A DNA stretch of 64,000 nucleotides, taken from contig NZ_BAABAU010000001.1 of the NCBI RefSeq assembly GCF_039537585.1, positions 2,232,001 to 2,296,000 on the forward strand. The letters run 5' to 3'. The DNA comes from Frondihabitans peucedani. GTDB taxonomy: Bacteria; Actinomycetota; Actinomycetes; Actinomycetales; Microbacteriaceae. The notes under the pieces are model-generated. The model worked only from the letters and a program-made list of their open reading frames with translations, made no database searches and was not told the DNA's origin. The translations under genes were made by a program, and so were the position numbers. This document shows, in pieces, positions 35,993-44,399 of this stretch (position 1 is the stretch's first letter; every line of letters begins with the position of its first letter).

Positions 35993-37159
35993 GCCGGCCC
36001 GGTCGACCTGGTGCCGCGACGGGACCGGCACTCCGCCCGCCCAGACGCGGACCGGCTGCCACTCGGCGCTCCAGACGACGAGGTCGCCCGCGAAGCCGGG
36101 CTCCAGGAGGCCGAGCCGCCCGTCGAGGCCGAGGGCTCTGGCCGGCGTGAGCGTCAGGGCCTCGACGGCCTCGCGCGGCGACAGGCCGACAGCCGAGAGC
36201 GCCAGGCGGAGCGCGGCATCCTGGGTGAGGGTCGATCCTGCGATCGTGGTCGTCCCGGTGACGAGAGCGGTGCCGGCGTCGACGGTCACGTCGAGGGCGC
36301 CCAGCCGGTAGTGGCCGTCGGCGGCTCCGGCCGCGGCCATGGCGTCGGTGATGAGCGCGACCCGCGACGGCGCTGCGTCGAAGAGCAGCCGGGCGACGCG
36401 CGGGTCGACGTGGACGCCGTCGAGGATCAGCTCGAGCGTGACCCGCTCGTCGTCGAGCGCCGCGACGATCGGCCCGGGCGCCCGGTGGTGGATGCCCGGC
36501 ATGGCGTTGAAGGCGTGGGTGAGCAGCGTCGCGCCGCGGTCGAACCCGGCTCGCGCCTGGTCGACGTCGGCCGTGGTGTGGCCGAGCCCGACACGGACGC
36601 CCGCGTCGACGAACCGGCTGATCGCGTCGAGGGCGCCCGGCAGCTCGGGCGCGATCGTCACCTGCCGGAGCACTCCCCGCGAGGCGCCGAGAAGGGCGTC
36701 GACGAGCGCAGGATCCGGGGAGGTCAGAAAGCCGGGGTGATGCGCCCCGGCATTGCCCGGCGACAGGAACGGCCCCTCGAGGTGGGCGCCGAGCACGGTC
36801 TCGTCAGCCCTCGCGACCTCCGCGACGGCCTCGAGCGAGCGGCTGAGGGCGTCCGTCGGATTGGCCACCAGGCTGATCACGCTGCGGGTCGTGCCGCTCT
36901 CGCGGTGGAACGCCGTGGCGGCCCGGATGGCGTCGACCCCGTCGTCGAACGAGCGACCCGCGCCGCCGTGCCCGTGCAGGTCGATCAGGCCGGGCGTCAC
37001 GACCGCGCCGCCCGCCCCGACGGTCTCGTCGGCCCCGGGCAGGGCGTCGCCCGCGCCGCCGACCGCCGCGATGGAGTCGCCGTCGAGCAGGATCCACGCC
37101 CCCGGCATCTCGCCCCGGGCGTCGAGCGCGGTGACGTCGGTCAGGAGCGTCGTCGTCAC
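35990..37159 (-). CDS. nagA: N-acetylglucosamine-6-phosphate deacetylase
   Basis: 389 residues from GTG 37159, preceded by GGGAGAA. Motifs: GLIDLHGHGG near residue 55 (metal-binding), LGAHLEGPFLSPGNAGAHH near 120, GLGHTTADVDQA and THAFNAMPGIHHR, and ALITDAMAAAG with the catalytic Asp. It removes the acetyl group from GlcNAc-6-phosphate before NagB. It is the last gene of a purU-led run rather than a member of the nagB operon, and it overlaps the upstream yrdB-like gene by four bases. Confidence 0.95.
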   Translation of the reverse strand: MTTTLLTDVTALDARGEMPGAWILLDGDSIAAVGGAGDALPGADETVGAGGAVVTPGLIDLHGHGGAGRSFDDGVDAIRAATAFHRESGTTRSVISLVANPTDALSRSLEAVAEVARADETVLGAHLEGPFLSPGNAGAHHPGFLTSPDPALVDALLGASRGVLRQVTIAPELPGALDAISRFVDAGVRVGLGHTTADVDQARAGFDRGATLLTHAFNAMPGIHHRAPGPIVAALDDERVTLELILDGVHVDPRVARLLFDAAPSRVALITDAMAAAGAADGHYRLGALDVTVDAGTALVTGTTTIAGSTLTQDAALRLALSAVGLSPREAVEALTLTPARALGLDGRLGLLEPGFAGDLVVWSAEWQPVRVWAGGVPVPSRHQVDRAG

Positions 37160-37551
37160 GCGGCGTTCTCCCGCCGGAACGCGACGATCCCGGACACGAG
37201 CGCGAGAACGCCGAAGACGGCACCGACGAGGGGGTAGCCGAGGCTGAACCACGCGTAGACGGCCGACCCCATGACGGCGATCTCGACGACGGCCTTCCCC
37301 ACCGGGTCGTTCTTGATCGGAGCCCGGGGCGAGCGGAAGAGCCCCCACAGGACCATCGCGAACAGCGGAGCCCCGATCAGGAAGAAGACTCCGGGGAACG
37401 GGAACGGCCAGGCGAGGTAGCCCCAGAAGCCGAGGCTGAAGAAGGCGAACAGCTCGAGGAAGAAGCGCAGCACGTCGTTGGCCTTGATCGGCTGGCCGCT
37501 GCCGCCGCCGCCCCGACCGGGCCGCCTTCTGGGGGTGTCGAACACGGGCAT
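37156..37551 (-). CDS. YrdB-family (DUF2568) membrane protein
   Basis: 131 residues from ATG 37551, two bases after the purU stop. A Gly/Arg-rich N-terminus of about 25 residues precedes four hydrophobic segments (VLRFFLELFAFFSLGFWGYL at the first, then FPFPGVFFLIGAPLFAMVLWG). The pattern fits the DUF2568/YrdB family, whose function is unknown. Stop overlaps nagA. Confidence 0.8.
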   Translation of the reverse strand: MPVFDTPRRRPGRGGGGSGQPIKANDVLRFFLELFAFFSLGFWGYLAWPFPFPGVFFLIGAPLFAMVLWGLFRSPRAPIKNDPVGKAVVEIAVMGSAVYAWFSLGYPLVGAVFGVLALVSGIVAFRRENAA

Positions 37552-37553
37552 GC

Positions 37554-38420
37554 CTACCGGAAGACGATCGTCCGGGCGCCGTCGAGGAGCACGCGGTCTT
37601 CGGCGAACCAGCGGACGGCCTGCGTGAGGGTGCGCGACTCCTCGTCCTGACCGATTGCGACGAGGTCGGAGGCGGAGCGCGTGTGGTCGACGCGGACGAC
37701 GTTCTGCTCGATGATCGGGCCCTCGTCGAGGTCGCTGGTCACGAAGTGGGCTGTGGCGCCGATGAGCTTGACGCCGCGGGCGTGCGCCTGCCGGTACGGG
37801 TTCGCACCCTTGAAGCCGGGCAGGAACGAGTGGTGGATGTTGATCGCCCGGCCCTCGAGCGCGGCGCAGAGCTCGGGGCTCAGGATCTGCATGTACCGGG
37901 CCAGGACCACCAGCTCGATGTCCTCCTGGTCGACGACCTCCAGGATCCTGCGCTCGAACTCGGCCTTCTGGTCGGGGCCGACGACGGCGCGGTGCTCGAA
38001 CGGGACGCCGTAGAAGGCGGCGAGCTCGGACAGGTCGGGGTGGTTCGCCAGGACCAGGGGGATCTCGACGGGGAGCTGGCCCGCGCGCTGCCGGAACAGG
38101 AGGTCGTTCACGCAGTGGGCCGCGCGGCTCGCCAGCACCAGGGTGCGGAGCGGGCGGCCGACGACGTCGAGCTTCCACTCCATCGCGTAGCGCTCGGCCA
38201 CCGGCGAGAGGGCCGCCACGAAGGCGTCGTGGCCCGACGAGGAGACCACCTGCAGGCGCATGAAGAAGGTGCCGGTGTCGTCGCTCGAGAACTGCTGCGA
38301 CTCCGTGATGTTGCCGCCCGCCTGGACGACGGCGCCGCTGATCGCGTGGACGATCCCCGGTCGGTCCTCGCAGACGAGAGTCAGCGTCCGGTGCGTCTCT
38401 TCTCGGGGCGTGGCGGTCAC
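37554..38420 (-). CDS. purU: Formyltetrahydrofolate deformylase
   Basis: 288 residues. An N-terminal ACT domain (LTLVCEDRPGIVHAISGAVV) is followed by the formyl-transferase-like catalytic domain with AINIHHSFLPGFKGANPY (Asn-His pair) and GATAHFVTSDLDEGPII (catalytic Asp). It hydrolyses 10-formyl-THF to formate and THF, balancing one-carbon pools; glyA-folD is 5 kb away. GTG start overlaps the HAD gene stop. Confidence 0.96.
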   Translation of the reverse strand: MTATPREETHRTLTLVCEDRPGIVHAISGAVVQAGGNITESQQFSSDDTGTFFMRLQVVSSSGHDAFVAALSPVAERYAMEWKLDVVGRPLRTLVLASRAAHCVNDLLFRQRAGQLPVEIPLVLANHPDLSELAAFYGVPFEHRAVVGPDQKAEFERRILEVVDQEDIELVVLARYMQILSPELCAALEGRAINIHHSFLPGFKGANPYRQAHARGVKLIGATAHFVTSDLDEGPIIEQNVVRVDHTRSASDLVAIGQDEESRTLTQAVRWFAEDRVLLDGARTIVFR

Positions 38421-39064
38421 GGTTCCAGGGTATCGGCAATCCTCGCCAGCACCTCGGCGGTCGACGCCGCCTGGACAGTGGGTGCGGCTCCGCCCGGCCA
38501 GTCTCGGCCGAGGGAGACCCAGCCGGTGCGGAGGCCGGCCTCCTGGGCTCCGCGGATGTCGGCGTCGACGTTGTCGCCCACCATCCAGGCGTCGTCGACG
38601 CTCGCGCCGCGGCCCTCGACGGCCCTCCGGAAGATCTCGGGGTCGGGCTTCTCGAGGCCGGCGCTCTCGGAGATCACGGCGCCGTCGACGAGGTGGGCGA
38701 GCCCGACGTGCTCGAGCTTCATCGTCTGCTGCTTCACGTTGCCGTTGGTCAGCACCGCGATGTCGACGCCCCGGCCGGCGAGGGCCTCGAGGGCGCGGGT
38801 GACGCCGTCGTGGAGCTCGACGTGCTCGACGTGCTCGTGGCGCATCCGGTCGAGGAGGGTCTCGTCGTCGTCGGTGACGCCGAACTCGCGGCGGATGGCG
38901 GCGGCGACGTCGTCGCGCTCGCCGTAGCCGCTGTCGTCGACCTCGAGGACGCGACTGGCCGCGGCCTCGTCGGCCCCCTCGTCGCGGGCGAGCCCGTGCA
39001 CCCAGGTGGCGAATGCGGAGTCGCGGTCGACGAGCGTGTTGTCGAGGTCGAGGAGGACGAGCAT
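38417..39064 (-). CDS. HAD-superfamily hydrolase (subfamily IA)
   Basis: 215 residues from ATG 39064 (a GTG at 39067 is alternative). Motif I is LLDLDNTLVDRDSAF, motif II VLTNGNVKQQ, motif III EKPDPEIFRRA, motif IV MVGDNVDADIRGAQEAG. This is the YjjG/phosphoglycolate-phosphatase-like group of small phosphatases; the substrate is unknown. TACCGT six bases before the ATG suggests a leaderless start for the HAD-purU-yrdB-nagA run. Confidence 0.85.
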   Translation of the reverse strand: MLVLLDLDNTLVDRDSAFATWVHGLARDEGADEAAASRVLEVDDSGYGERDDVAAAIRREFGVTDDDETLLDRMRHEHVEHVELHDGVTRALEALAGRGVDIAVLTNGNVKQQTMKLEHVGLAHLVDGAVISESAGLEKPDPEIFRRAVEGRGASVDDAWMVGDNVDADIRGAQEAGLRTGWVSLGRDWPGGAAPTVQAASTAEVLARIADTLEP

Positions 39065-39070
39065 CACTCG

Positions 39071-39076
39071 ACGGTA
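39071..39076 (-). promoter_or_regulatory. Candidate leaderless -10 box (TACCGT) of the HAD-purU-yrdB-nagA run
   Basis: TACCGT ends six bases before ATG 39064. No Shine-Dalgarno is present in the gap. Confidence 0.45.
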
Positions 39077-39149
39077 CGCCCTCGCCGTTCGCCGAGGGCC
39101 CGGTCGAGCACGGTCAGCGCGTGCGATTCTGCCGACCGCGGGCCCCGCC

Positions 39150-40322
39150 TCACGGATACCCCACGAACCAGAGCAGGACCACCGCGACCGCCTGGAGCCC
39201 GACCGCCGTCGACACCGAGGCGATCCTGCGCGCCCTCGTCTCGGAGAACACGGAGCTGCCGAGGAGGGGCGCCACCGGCATCATCAGCCGGACGAGGCTC
39301 TGCTGCGGCAGGAAGACCGCGACGAGGTACAGCCAGTAAGACCCCGTGAAGCCGACGATCTCGTGCCCGAGCGCTCTCGACGACGGCCGCGTCAGCCAGA
39401 CGGCGCCCGCCGCGACGACGGCGAGGACCAGCACGACCCCGCCCCAGGAGAGGTAGGTCGACGCCATGACGAACCACGGCGTCAGCGGTGCGAAGTGCCG
39501 GCGGCCGACGAAGCCGGTCCACCACGACAGCTCGGTGTCGAGGTACGCGTCCGGGCGGTGTGTCACGGCCGTCGCGATCAGAGGCCAGACGAGACCGGCC
39601 GCCGCCGTGACGGCTCCGGCCGCGACGATGCCGATCGCTTGACCCGCCGGGAGCGCCTCGCGTCCGCGGCGCGCAGCCACGATCCGCACCACGAGGTGCA
39701 CTCCGAGCGTCAGCGCGAGGGCGAGCACGCCGGGGCGGGTGAACGCCGCCACCACCGCGAACGGGATCAGCAGCAGGTACCGGCGCGACAGCAGGCACCA
39801 CAGGGCCGCGAACAGGAAGAACAGGAACGCGCTCTCCGCGTACGCCGTCTGCAGCAGGAACCCCATCGGCCCGACCGTGAACAGCACCACCGCGAAGAGC
39901 GCCCTCCGGGAGGGCACGCGCAGGATCAGCAGCCGGTACAGCATCAGCGCCGCCCCGAACCCGGAGACGGTCGCCACCGCGACGCCCGCCGGGTAGAAGC
40001 CGAGCCCCGTCACGCCGGTCACCGCGCGCACGATCCCCGGGAACACCGGCAGGAACGCCCACGGGTTCGGCAGGACGTTCCCGCTCGCGTCGAGGGGGAG
40101 GCTCGTCGGGTAGCCGTGCTCGGCGATGGTCTTGTACGCCGAGGCGTCCCAGGACCCCGAGAAGGTGAAGAACGTCGGGTGCGCCCGGTAGCTCGCGAAG
40201 GTCCAGCCCTTCGCCGTGGCCAGGAGGAACACCGCGCCGAGCAGCAGCGTCGAGACGACCCGGGAGGCCGCGTAGACGGCGAGGACCGCGAGCCACGGGC
40301 GGGGGATCCTCACTCGTCGCAC
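39150..40322 (-). CDS. PIG-V-like integral membrane mannosyltransferase
   Basis: 390 residues, hydrophobic along most of its length. FSGSWDASAYKTIAEHGYP near residue 54 (the loop with the Trp-Asp of this GT family), NPWAFLPVFPG near 86 and LQTAYAESAFLFFLFAALW near 157 match actinobacterial homologues of GPI mannosyltransferase 2 (PIG-V). It would transfer a sugar from a polyprenyl donor on the outer membrane face; the acceptor is unknown. TAGGTT six bases before the GTG suggests a leaderless mRNA. Confidence 0.82.
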   Translation of the reverse strand: MRRVRIPRPWLAVLAVYAASRVVSTLLLGAVFLLATAKGWTFASYRAHPTFFTFSGSWDASAYKTIAEHGYPTSLPLDASGNVLPNPWAFLPVFPGIVRAVTGVTGLGFYPAGVAVATVSGFGAALMLYRLLILRVPSRRALFAVVLFTVGPMGFLLQTAYAESAFLFFLFAALWCLLSRRYLLLIPFAVVAAFTRPGVLALALTLGVHLVVRIVAARRGREALPAGQAIGIVAAGAVTAAAGLVWPLIATAVTHRPDAYLDTELSWWTGFVGRRHFAPLTPWFVMASTYLSWGGVVLVLAVVAAGAVWLTRPSSRALGHEIVGFTGSYWLYLVAVFLPQQSLVRLMMPVAPLLGSSVFSETRARRIASVSTAVGLQAVAVVLLWFVGYP

Positions 40323-40328
40323 CCGACC

Positions 40329-40334
40329 AACCTA
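40329..40334 (-). promoter_or_regulatory. Candidate leaderless -10 box (TAGGTT)
   Basis: TAGGTT ends six bases before GTG 40322 of the PIG-V-like gene. Confidence 0.45.
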
Positions 40335-40353
40335 GTCGGGCGGCCGCCTCGTC

Positions 40354-40734
40354 TCAGGCCCGGTGCCGCCGGATGCGGATCGGCCCCTTGGCCGTCGAGG
40401 GGTCGATCACCGACCCGCCCTGCGTGATGTCGACCTCGCCCGCCGCGACCAGCCGCCTCGCGGCCCGACGCGCCGGCTCCATCAGCTCGCGCCACCCGTC
40501 GCCCTCGCCGTCGAACACGTCGCGGGCGGCGTCCGACGGACAGATCGTCGACGTGGCGGCGCGCTTCGACAGCAGGGTCCGGATGCTCTCCTCGAGGGCC
40601 TTGTCGACCCGCGTGACCTTGCGACTCCGGCACGCGTCGCTGCAGTACGCGACCTCGTCCCAGTTCTTCTCCCACTTCGCCCGCCACTCGATGCGGCGAC
40701 CGCAGGATCGGCAGGTCTTCGGCTCGGGAGGCAT
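40354..40734 (-). CDS. DUF2256/DUF3253 zinc-finger protein
   Basis: 126 residues from ATG 40734. The N-terminus has a Cys4 zinc knuckle: CRSCGRRIEW then YCSDACRSRK (DUF2256 type). The rest (SIRTLLSKRAATSTICPSDAARDVF, then a C-terminal basic end) fits DUF3253, a winged-helix-like domain. The biochemical role is unknown; nucleic-acid binding is a guess. It is divergent from the MFS gene. Confidence 0.82.
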   Translation of the reverse strand: MPPEPKTCRSCGRRIEWRAKWEKNWDEVAYCSDACRSRKVTRVDKALEESIRTLLSKRAATSTICPSDAARDVFDGEGDGWRELMEPARRAARRLVAAGEVDITQGGSVIDPSTAKGPIRIRRHRA

Positions 40735-40807
40735 GCTCTCGGTGTACTCGCGGCGGCTGGAGACCCGCTCGGCGGCCGGATCCCCGCCCGGCGGCTGGGC
40801 CCGCCGA

Positions 40808-40813
40808 TAGGCT
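40808..40813 (+). promoter_or_regulatory. Candidate leaderless -10 box (TAGGCT)
   Basis: TAGGCT ends six bases before GTG 40820 of the MFS gene. Confidence 0.45.
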
Positions 40814-40819
40814 CTTCCG

Positions 40820-42157
40820 GTGACGACGAACACCGCTCTCCGCTTCCCGTGGGCAGGCCTCATCGCGCTCGCCGTGGCGTCCTTCCTGTCGATCTCCGGC
40901 GAGATGCTGCCGACCGGGCTCCTGCCCGAGATGGGCGGAGACCTGGGCGTCAGCGAGTCGTCCGTCGGCCTCCTCGTGTCGGTCTTCGCCTTCACCGTCG
41001 TCTTCACCTCGCCCGTGCTCACGCAGCTGACGTCCCGCTTCCCGAGGCACCGCCTCCTGGTCGGCCTGATCGTCGTCCTCGCCGTCGGCGCGGTCGGCAC
41101 AGCGCTCGCGCCGACCTACGGCCTGATGGTCGCCGCCCGCATCCTCGGCGGCCTCGCCCACGGGGTGTTCTGGGCCATCACCGGCGCCTACGCCGCCCAC
41201 CTCGTGCCGCCCGACCAGGTCGGCCGGGCGCTCGCCGTCTCGTCGAGCGGCGGCACCCTGGCGTTCGTGCTCGGCGTGCCCCTCGGCACGGCCCTCGGGC
41301 AGGCGGTCGGCTGGCGGGTCGCCTTCGGGATCCTGGCGGTCCTGATGGTCGCCGGGGCCGCGCTCGTCTGGCGGCTGCTGCCCGACGTCGGCTCGGGAGC
41401 GGCCGACGCGGAGGAGTTCCGCCTCCAGGCCAGCCAGGCCATGACGGGGGCGACGCCGCTCGGGCCCGGAGCCCTCGCGACCGGATCGATCTCGATCGTC
41501 CGGAACGGCGGCACGACCCGCGAGCTCCTCGACGCGAGCGTGCTCGGTGTCGTCCTCAGCTGCATCGTCACCGGCGTCTTCATGGTCGGGCACTACTCGC
41601 TCTACACCTACATCGCGCCGTTCCTCGAGCGGTCGAGCGGCCTCTCGTCGTCGAGCCTCAGCGTCGCGCTCTTCGCCTACGGCATCGCGGGGGCGGTCGG
41701 CCTGCTCCTCGTCGGGCTCGCGCTCGGGCGACGGCCCGCGGTCGCCATCCCCGTGCTGATGGCCCTGGTCGCGCTGACGGTCGTCGGGCTCCTCGTATTC
41801 GAGGGGTCGGCCGTGCCCTCGTTCGTCGTCTTCGTCGTCCTCGGCGTCACCTTCGGAGCCCTGCCGCCGCTCCTCCAGGTGCGGCTCCTGCAGCTCGCAC
41901 CGGCACGCATCCGCGACATCTCGAACTCGTTCTACACGAGCTCGTTCAATGCCGGCATCGGCGGCGGCGCGCTGATCGGCGGCTTCGTCCTGTCGGGCGC
42001 GGGCCTCGGAGCGCTGCCGCGGCTCTACATCGTGATCGCCGTCGTCGTCCTGGCGGTCTTCGTCGTGTCCGACCGGGTGCTCGTCGTCCGCGACCGGCGG
42101 AGGAAGGCGGCGAGGCGGGCGGCGCGGGCGGCTCGGGCCGCGCGGGGGCCCCGCTGA
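40820..42157 (+). CDS. MFS transporter (DHA1-type efflux)
   Basis: 445 residues, twelve hydrophobic spans expected. The loop after the second helix is TSRFPRHRLLVG, and motif C-like VLGVPLGTALGQAVGWRVAF lies in helix five, typical of drug:H+ antiporters of the AraJ/CmlA-like group. A central loop of about 60 residues (near 195-250) separates the halves. The C-terminus is strongly Arg/Ala-rich. The substrate is unknown. The TGA stop overlaps a GATCCTGC motif. Confidence 0.9.
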   Translation: MTTNTALRFPWAGLIALAVASFLSISGEMLPTGLLPEMGGDLGVSESSVGLLVSVFAFTVVFTSPVLTQLTSRFPRHRLLVGLIVVLAVGAVGTALAPTYGLMVAARILGGLAHGVFWAITGAYAAHLVPPDQVGRALAVSSSGGTLAFVLGVPLGTALGQAVGWRVAFGILAVLMVAGAALVWRLLPDVGSGAADAEEFRLQASQAMTGATPLGPGALATGSISIVRNGGTTRELLDASVLGVVLSCIVTGVFMVGHYSLYTYIAPFLERSSGLSSSSLSVALFAYGIAGAVGLLLVGLALGRRPAVAIPVLMALVALTVVGLLVFEGSAVPSFVVFVVLGVTFGALPPLLQVRLLQLAPARIRDISNSFYTSSFNAGIGGGALIGGFVLSGAGLGALPRLYIVIAVVVLAVFVVSDRVLVVRDRRRKAARRAARAARAARGPR

Positions 42158-42170
42158 TCCTGCGCCCGTC

Positions 42171-42638
42171 CTAGCGGTCGAGGGCGCGGACCAGCGACTC
42201 CTGCACGTAGCCGAGCCACTCGTACACGTCGCGGAGCACGAGGCCGGAGCGGTCTGCAGGATGCGGGACGCCGTCGTTCGTCACGCCCAGCCGCGAGCCG
42301 AGCGTCAGCCGGAGGTCGGTGAGCGACCGGAGCCACGCCTGCGCCGCCTCGGGGGCGAGAGGGGTGCGCCGGTCTGTGTCGATCGAGGCGATGAGAGCCC
42401 TGGCGTTGGCGATCTTGCCGGCGGTCAGGTCGTCGACGGTCAGCCGCCGGAACTCGGCTCCCGCCTCGTCGTCGCCCGTGTAGCCGGGCGGCAGCAGTCG
42501 TTCGAGCGCAGGATCGTGGTCGTCCTGACCCTCGAGGAGCGTCACCAGCTGCTCGGCCAGGTCGCGCAGCAGGGTCCGCTCGTTCTCCGCCAGCGAGAGG
42601 TGGACGCCGTCGCGCCTGTGCTGGAACGGCAGGATCAC
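42171..42638 (-). CDS. DUF2017 family protein
   Basis: 155 residues from GTG 42638, whose GTGA overlaps the clpS stop. HLSLAENERTLLRDLAEQLVTLL at the N-terminus and RDVYEWLGYVQESLVRAL at the C-terminus are typical of the actinobacterial DUF2017 family, which is regularly found next to clpS. The function is not known; the conserved coupling suggests a role in ClpS-dependent proteolysis. Confidence 0.87.
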   Translation of the reverse strand: MILPFQHRRDGVHLSLAENERTLLRDLAEQLVTLLEGQDDHDPALERLLPPGYTGDDEAGAEFRRLTVDDLTAGKIANARALIASIDTDRRTPLAPEAAQAWLRSLTDLRLTLGSRLGVTNDGVPHPADRSGLVLRDVYEWLGYVQESLVRALDR

Positions 42639-42913
42639 TCGTCGGCCTTCGACACGGTGGCCCAGAGGCCGTAGCCGTGCAGCGCCTCGACGTGGAGCTC
42701 CATCTGCTCGCGGGCCCCCGTGGCGACCACCGCCCTGCCCTTCGTGTGCACCTGCATCATCAGCCGCTCGGCCTCCTTGCGCTCGAAGCCGAAGTACGTG
42801 CGGAAGACGTAGGAGACGTACGACATCAGGTTGACCGGGTCGTCCCAGACGAGGGTCACCCACGGGACGTCGGGTGCCACGAGCCGCCGGAGATCGGTCT
42901 CGTCGAGGGTCAT
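42635..42913 (-). CDS. clpS: ATP-dependent Clp protease adaptor ClpS
   Basis: 92 residues from ATG 42913, chosen over GTG 42919 because GGAGG is seven bases upstream of it. WVTLVWDDPVNLMSYVSYVF carries the N-degron-binding Asp-Asp-Pro and Met, and KEAERLMMQVHTKGRAVV the helix that contacts ClpC. ClpS delivers N-degron substrates to ClpCP. Confidence 0.95.
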   Translation of the reverse strand: MTLDETDLRRLVAPDVPWVTLVWDDPVNLMSYVSYVFRTYFGFERKEAERLMMQVHTKGRAVVATGAREQMELHVEALHGYGLWATVSKADE

Positions 42914-42942
42914 GCTCACCCCTCCAGGGTGGCACGGTTTCC

Positions 42943-42972
42943 TTGAGAGGTCGCGCTGCGATTCGTTATGCT
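42943..42972 (+). promoter_or_regulatory. glyA-folD promoter
   Basis: TTGAGA (42943-42948) and TATGCT (42967-42972) are 18 bp apart. The predicted transcription start, about 42979, coincides with the first base pairs of the ZTP riboswitch. Confidence 0.65.
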
Positions 42973-42977
42973 GGACC

Positions 42978-43052
42978 GGTCGCGACTGGCGTTCGGGTGG
43001 TCAACCACCGGGGAGCGACCGACACGGTCAGCGGCCGTACGCCTGGGCCGCT
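42978..43052 (+). ncRNA. ZTP (pfl) riboswitch upstream of glyA
   Basis: GGTCGCGACTGGCG at 42978 is the conserved 5' part of the pfl motif. Its first five bases pair with CGACC at 43016-43020 (P1), after the purine-rich GGGGAGCGACC. P3 is AGCGGCC (43030) with GGCCGCT (43046), and its loop has the conserved CGCCTGG. The RNA senses ZTP/ZMP, which accumulates when 10-formyl-THF is short, and turns on folate genes; glyA and folD are typical targets. Confidence 0.9.
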
Positions 43053-43060
43053 GCTGCAAC

Positions 43061-43080
43061 GCTCCTGCATCCGCAGGGGC
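43061..43080 (+). promoter_or_regulatory. Hairpin between ZTP riboswitch and glyA (possible expression platform)
   Basis: GCTCCTGC pairs with GCAGGGGC (one G-T pair) around ATCC. There is no U-run and the ribosome-binding site AGAGGAG (43096-43102) lies further on, so translational or Rho-dependent control is more likely than intrinsic termination. Confidence 0.5.
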
Positions 43081-43111
43081 GCCACACCACCGTGCAGAGG
43101 AGTGTCATCGC

Positions 43112-44392
43112 ATGACCGTCACCACCGATCGCCAGCCCACCACCTTCAACGAGCCCCTCTCGGTCGTCGACCCCGAGATCGCCGCCGTCCTCGAGCAGGA
43201 GCTCGGCCGGCAGCGCGACTACCTCGAGATGATCGCGAGCGAGAACTTCGTCCCGCGCGCCATCCTCGAGTCGCAGGGCTCTGTGCTGACCAACAAGTAC
43301 GCCGAGGGCTACCCCGGCCGCCGCTACTACGGCGGCTGCGAGTTCGTCGACATCGCCGAGAACCTCGCCATCGAGCGCGCCAAGAAGCTGTTCGGCGCCG
43401 GCTTCGCCAACGTCCAGCCGCACTCCGGCGCGCAGGCCAACGCCGCCGTCCTCTCGGCGATCGCCGCCCCCGGCGACACCATCCTCGGCCTCGAGCTCTC
43501 GCACGGTGGCCACCTCACGCACGGCATGAAGCTCAACTTCTCGGGCAAGCTCTACAACGCCGTCGCCTACGAGGTCGACCCCGAGAGCTACCTCATCGAC
43601 ATGGAGGTCGTCCGGAAGCAGGCCCTCGAGCACAAGCCGAAGGTCATCATCGCCGGCTGGTCGGCCTACCCCCGCCAGCTCGACTTCGCCGCCTTCCGCG
43701 CCATCGCCGACGAGGTCGGCGCGTACCTCTGGGTCGACATGGCCCACTTCGCCGGGCTCGTCGCCGCGGGTCTCCACCCGTCGCCCGTGCCGCACGCGCA
43801 CGTCGTCTCGACCACCGTGCACAAGACCCTCGCCGGTCCGCGCTCGGGCCTGATCCTCTCAAGCGACGAGTCGCTCTACAAGAAGCTCAACTCGGCCGTC
43901 TTCCCCGGCCAGCAGGGCGGCCCGCTGATGCACGTGATCGCCGCCAAGGCCACCGCGTTCAAGCTCGCCATGGAGCCCGAGTTCAAAGACCGCCAGGAGC
44001 GCACCATCCGCGGTGCGCGCATCCTGGCCGAGCGTCTCACCGCCGACGACGCCAAGGCCGCCGGCGTCGACGTCCTGACCGGGGGCACCGACGTGCACCT
44101 CGTGCTCGTCGACCTGCGCGCCAGCGACGTCGACGGCAAACAGGCCGAGAACCTCCTCCACGAGGTCGGCATCACTGTCAACCGCAACTCCGTGCCGTGG
44201 GACCCTCGCCCGCCGATGACCACCTCGGGCGTCCGCATCGGCACGCCGGCGCTCGCCACCCGCGGCTTCGGCGACGACGAGTTCCGCGAGGTCGCCGACA
44301 TCATCGCGCTGACCCTGATGCCGGAGCCCGACCTCGAGGCTCTCGCCGCGCGCGTCAAGGTGCTGACCACCGCGTTCCCGCTCTACGCGTAG
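43112..44392 (+). CDS. glyA: Serine hydroxymethyltransferase
   Basis: 426 residues from ATG 43112, after AGAGGAG. Motifs: [19 protein letters not shown] at the N-terminus, [38 protein letters not shown], and the PLP-lysine [13 protein letters not shown] near residue 230. It interconverts serine and glycine, making 5,10-methylene-THF. It is the first gene under the ZTP riboswitch, with folD eight bases downstream. Confidence 0.98.
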   Translation: MTVTTDRQPTTFNEPLSVVDPEIAAVLEQELGRQRDYLEMIASENFVPRAILESQGSVLTNKYAEGYPGRRYYGGCEFVDIAENLAIERAKKLFGAGFANVQPHSGAQANAAVLSAIAAPGDTILGLELSHGGHLTHGMKLNFSGKLYNAVAYEVDPESYLIDMEVVRKQALEHKPKVIIAGWSAYPRQLDFAAFRAIADEVGAYLWVDMAHFAGLVAAGLHPSPVPHAHVVSTTVHKTLAGPRSGLILSSDESLYKKLNSAVFPGQQGGPLMHVIAAKATAFKLAMEPEFKDRQERTIRGARILAERLTADDAKAAGVDVLTGGTDVHLVLVDLRASDVDGKQAENLLHEVGITVNRNSVPWDPRPPMTTSGVRIGTPALATRGFGDDEFREVADIIALTLMPEPDLEALAARVKVLTTAFPLYA

Positions 44393-44399
44393 GCCGGGC

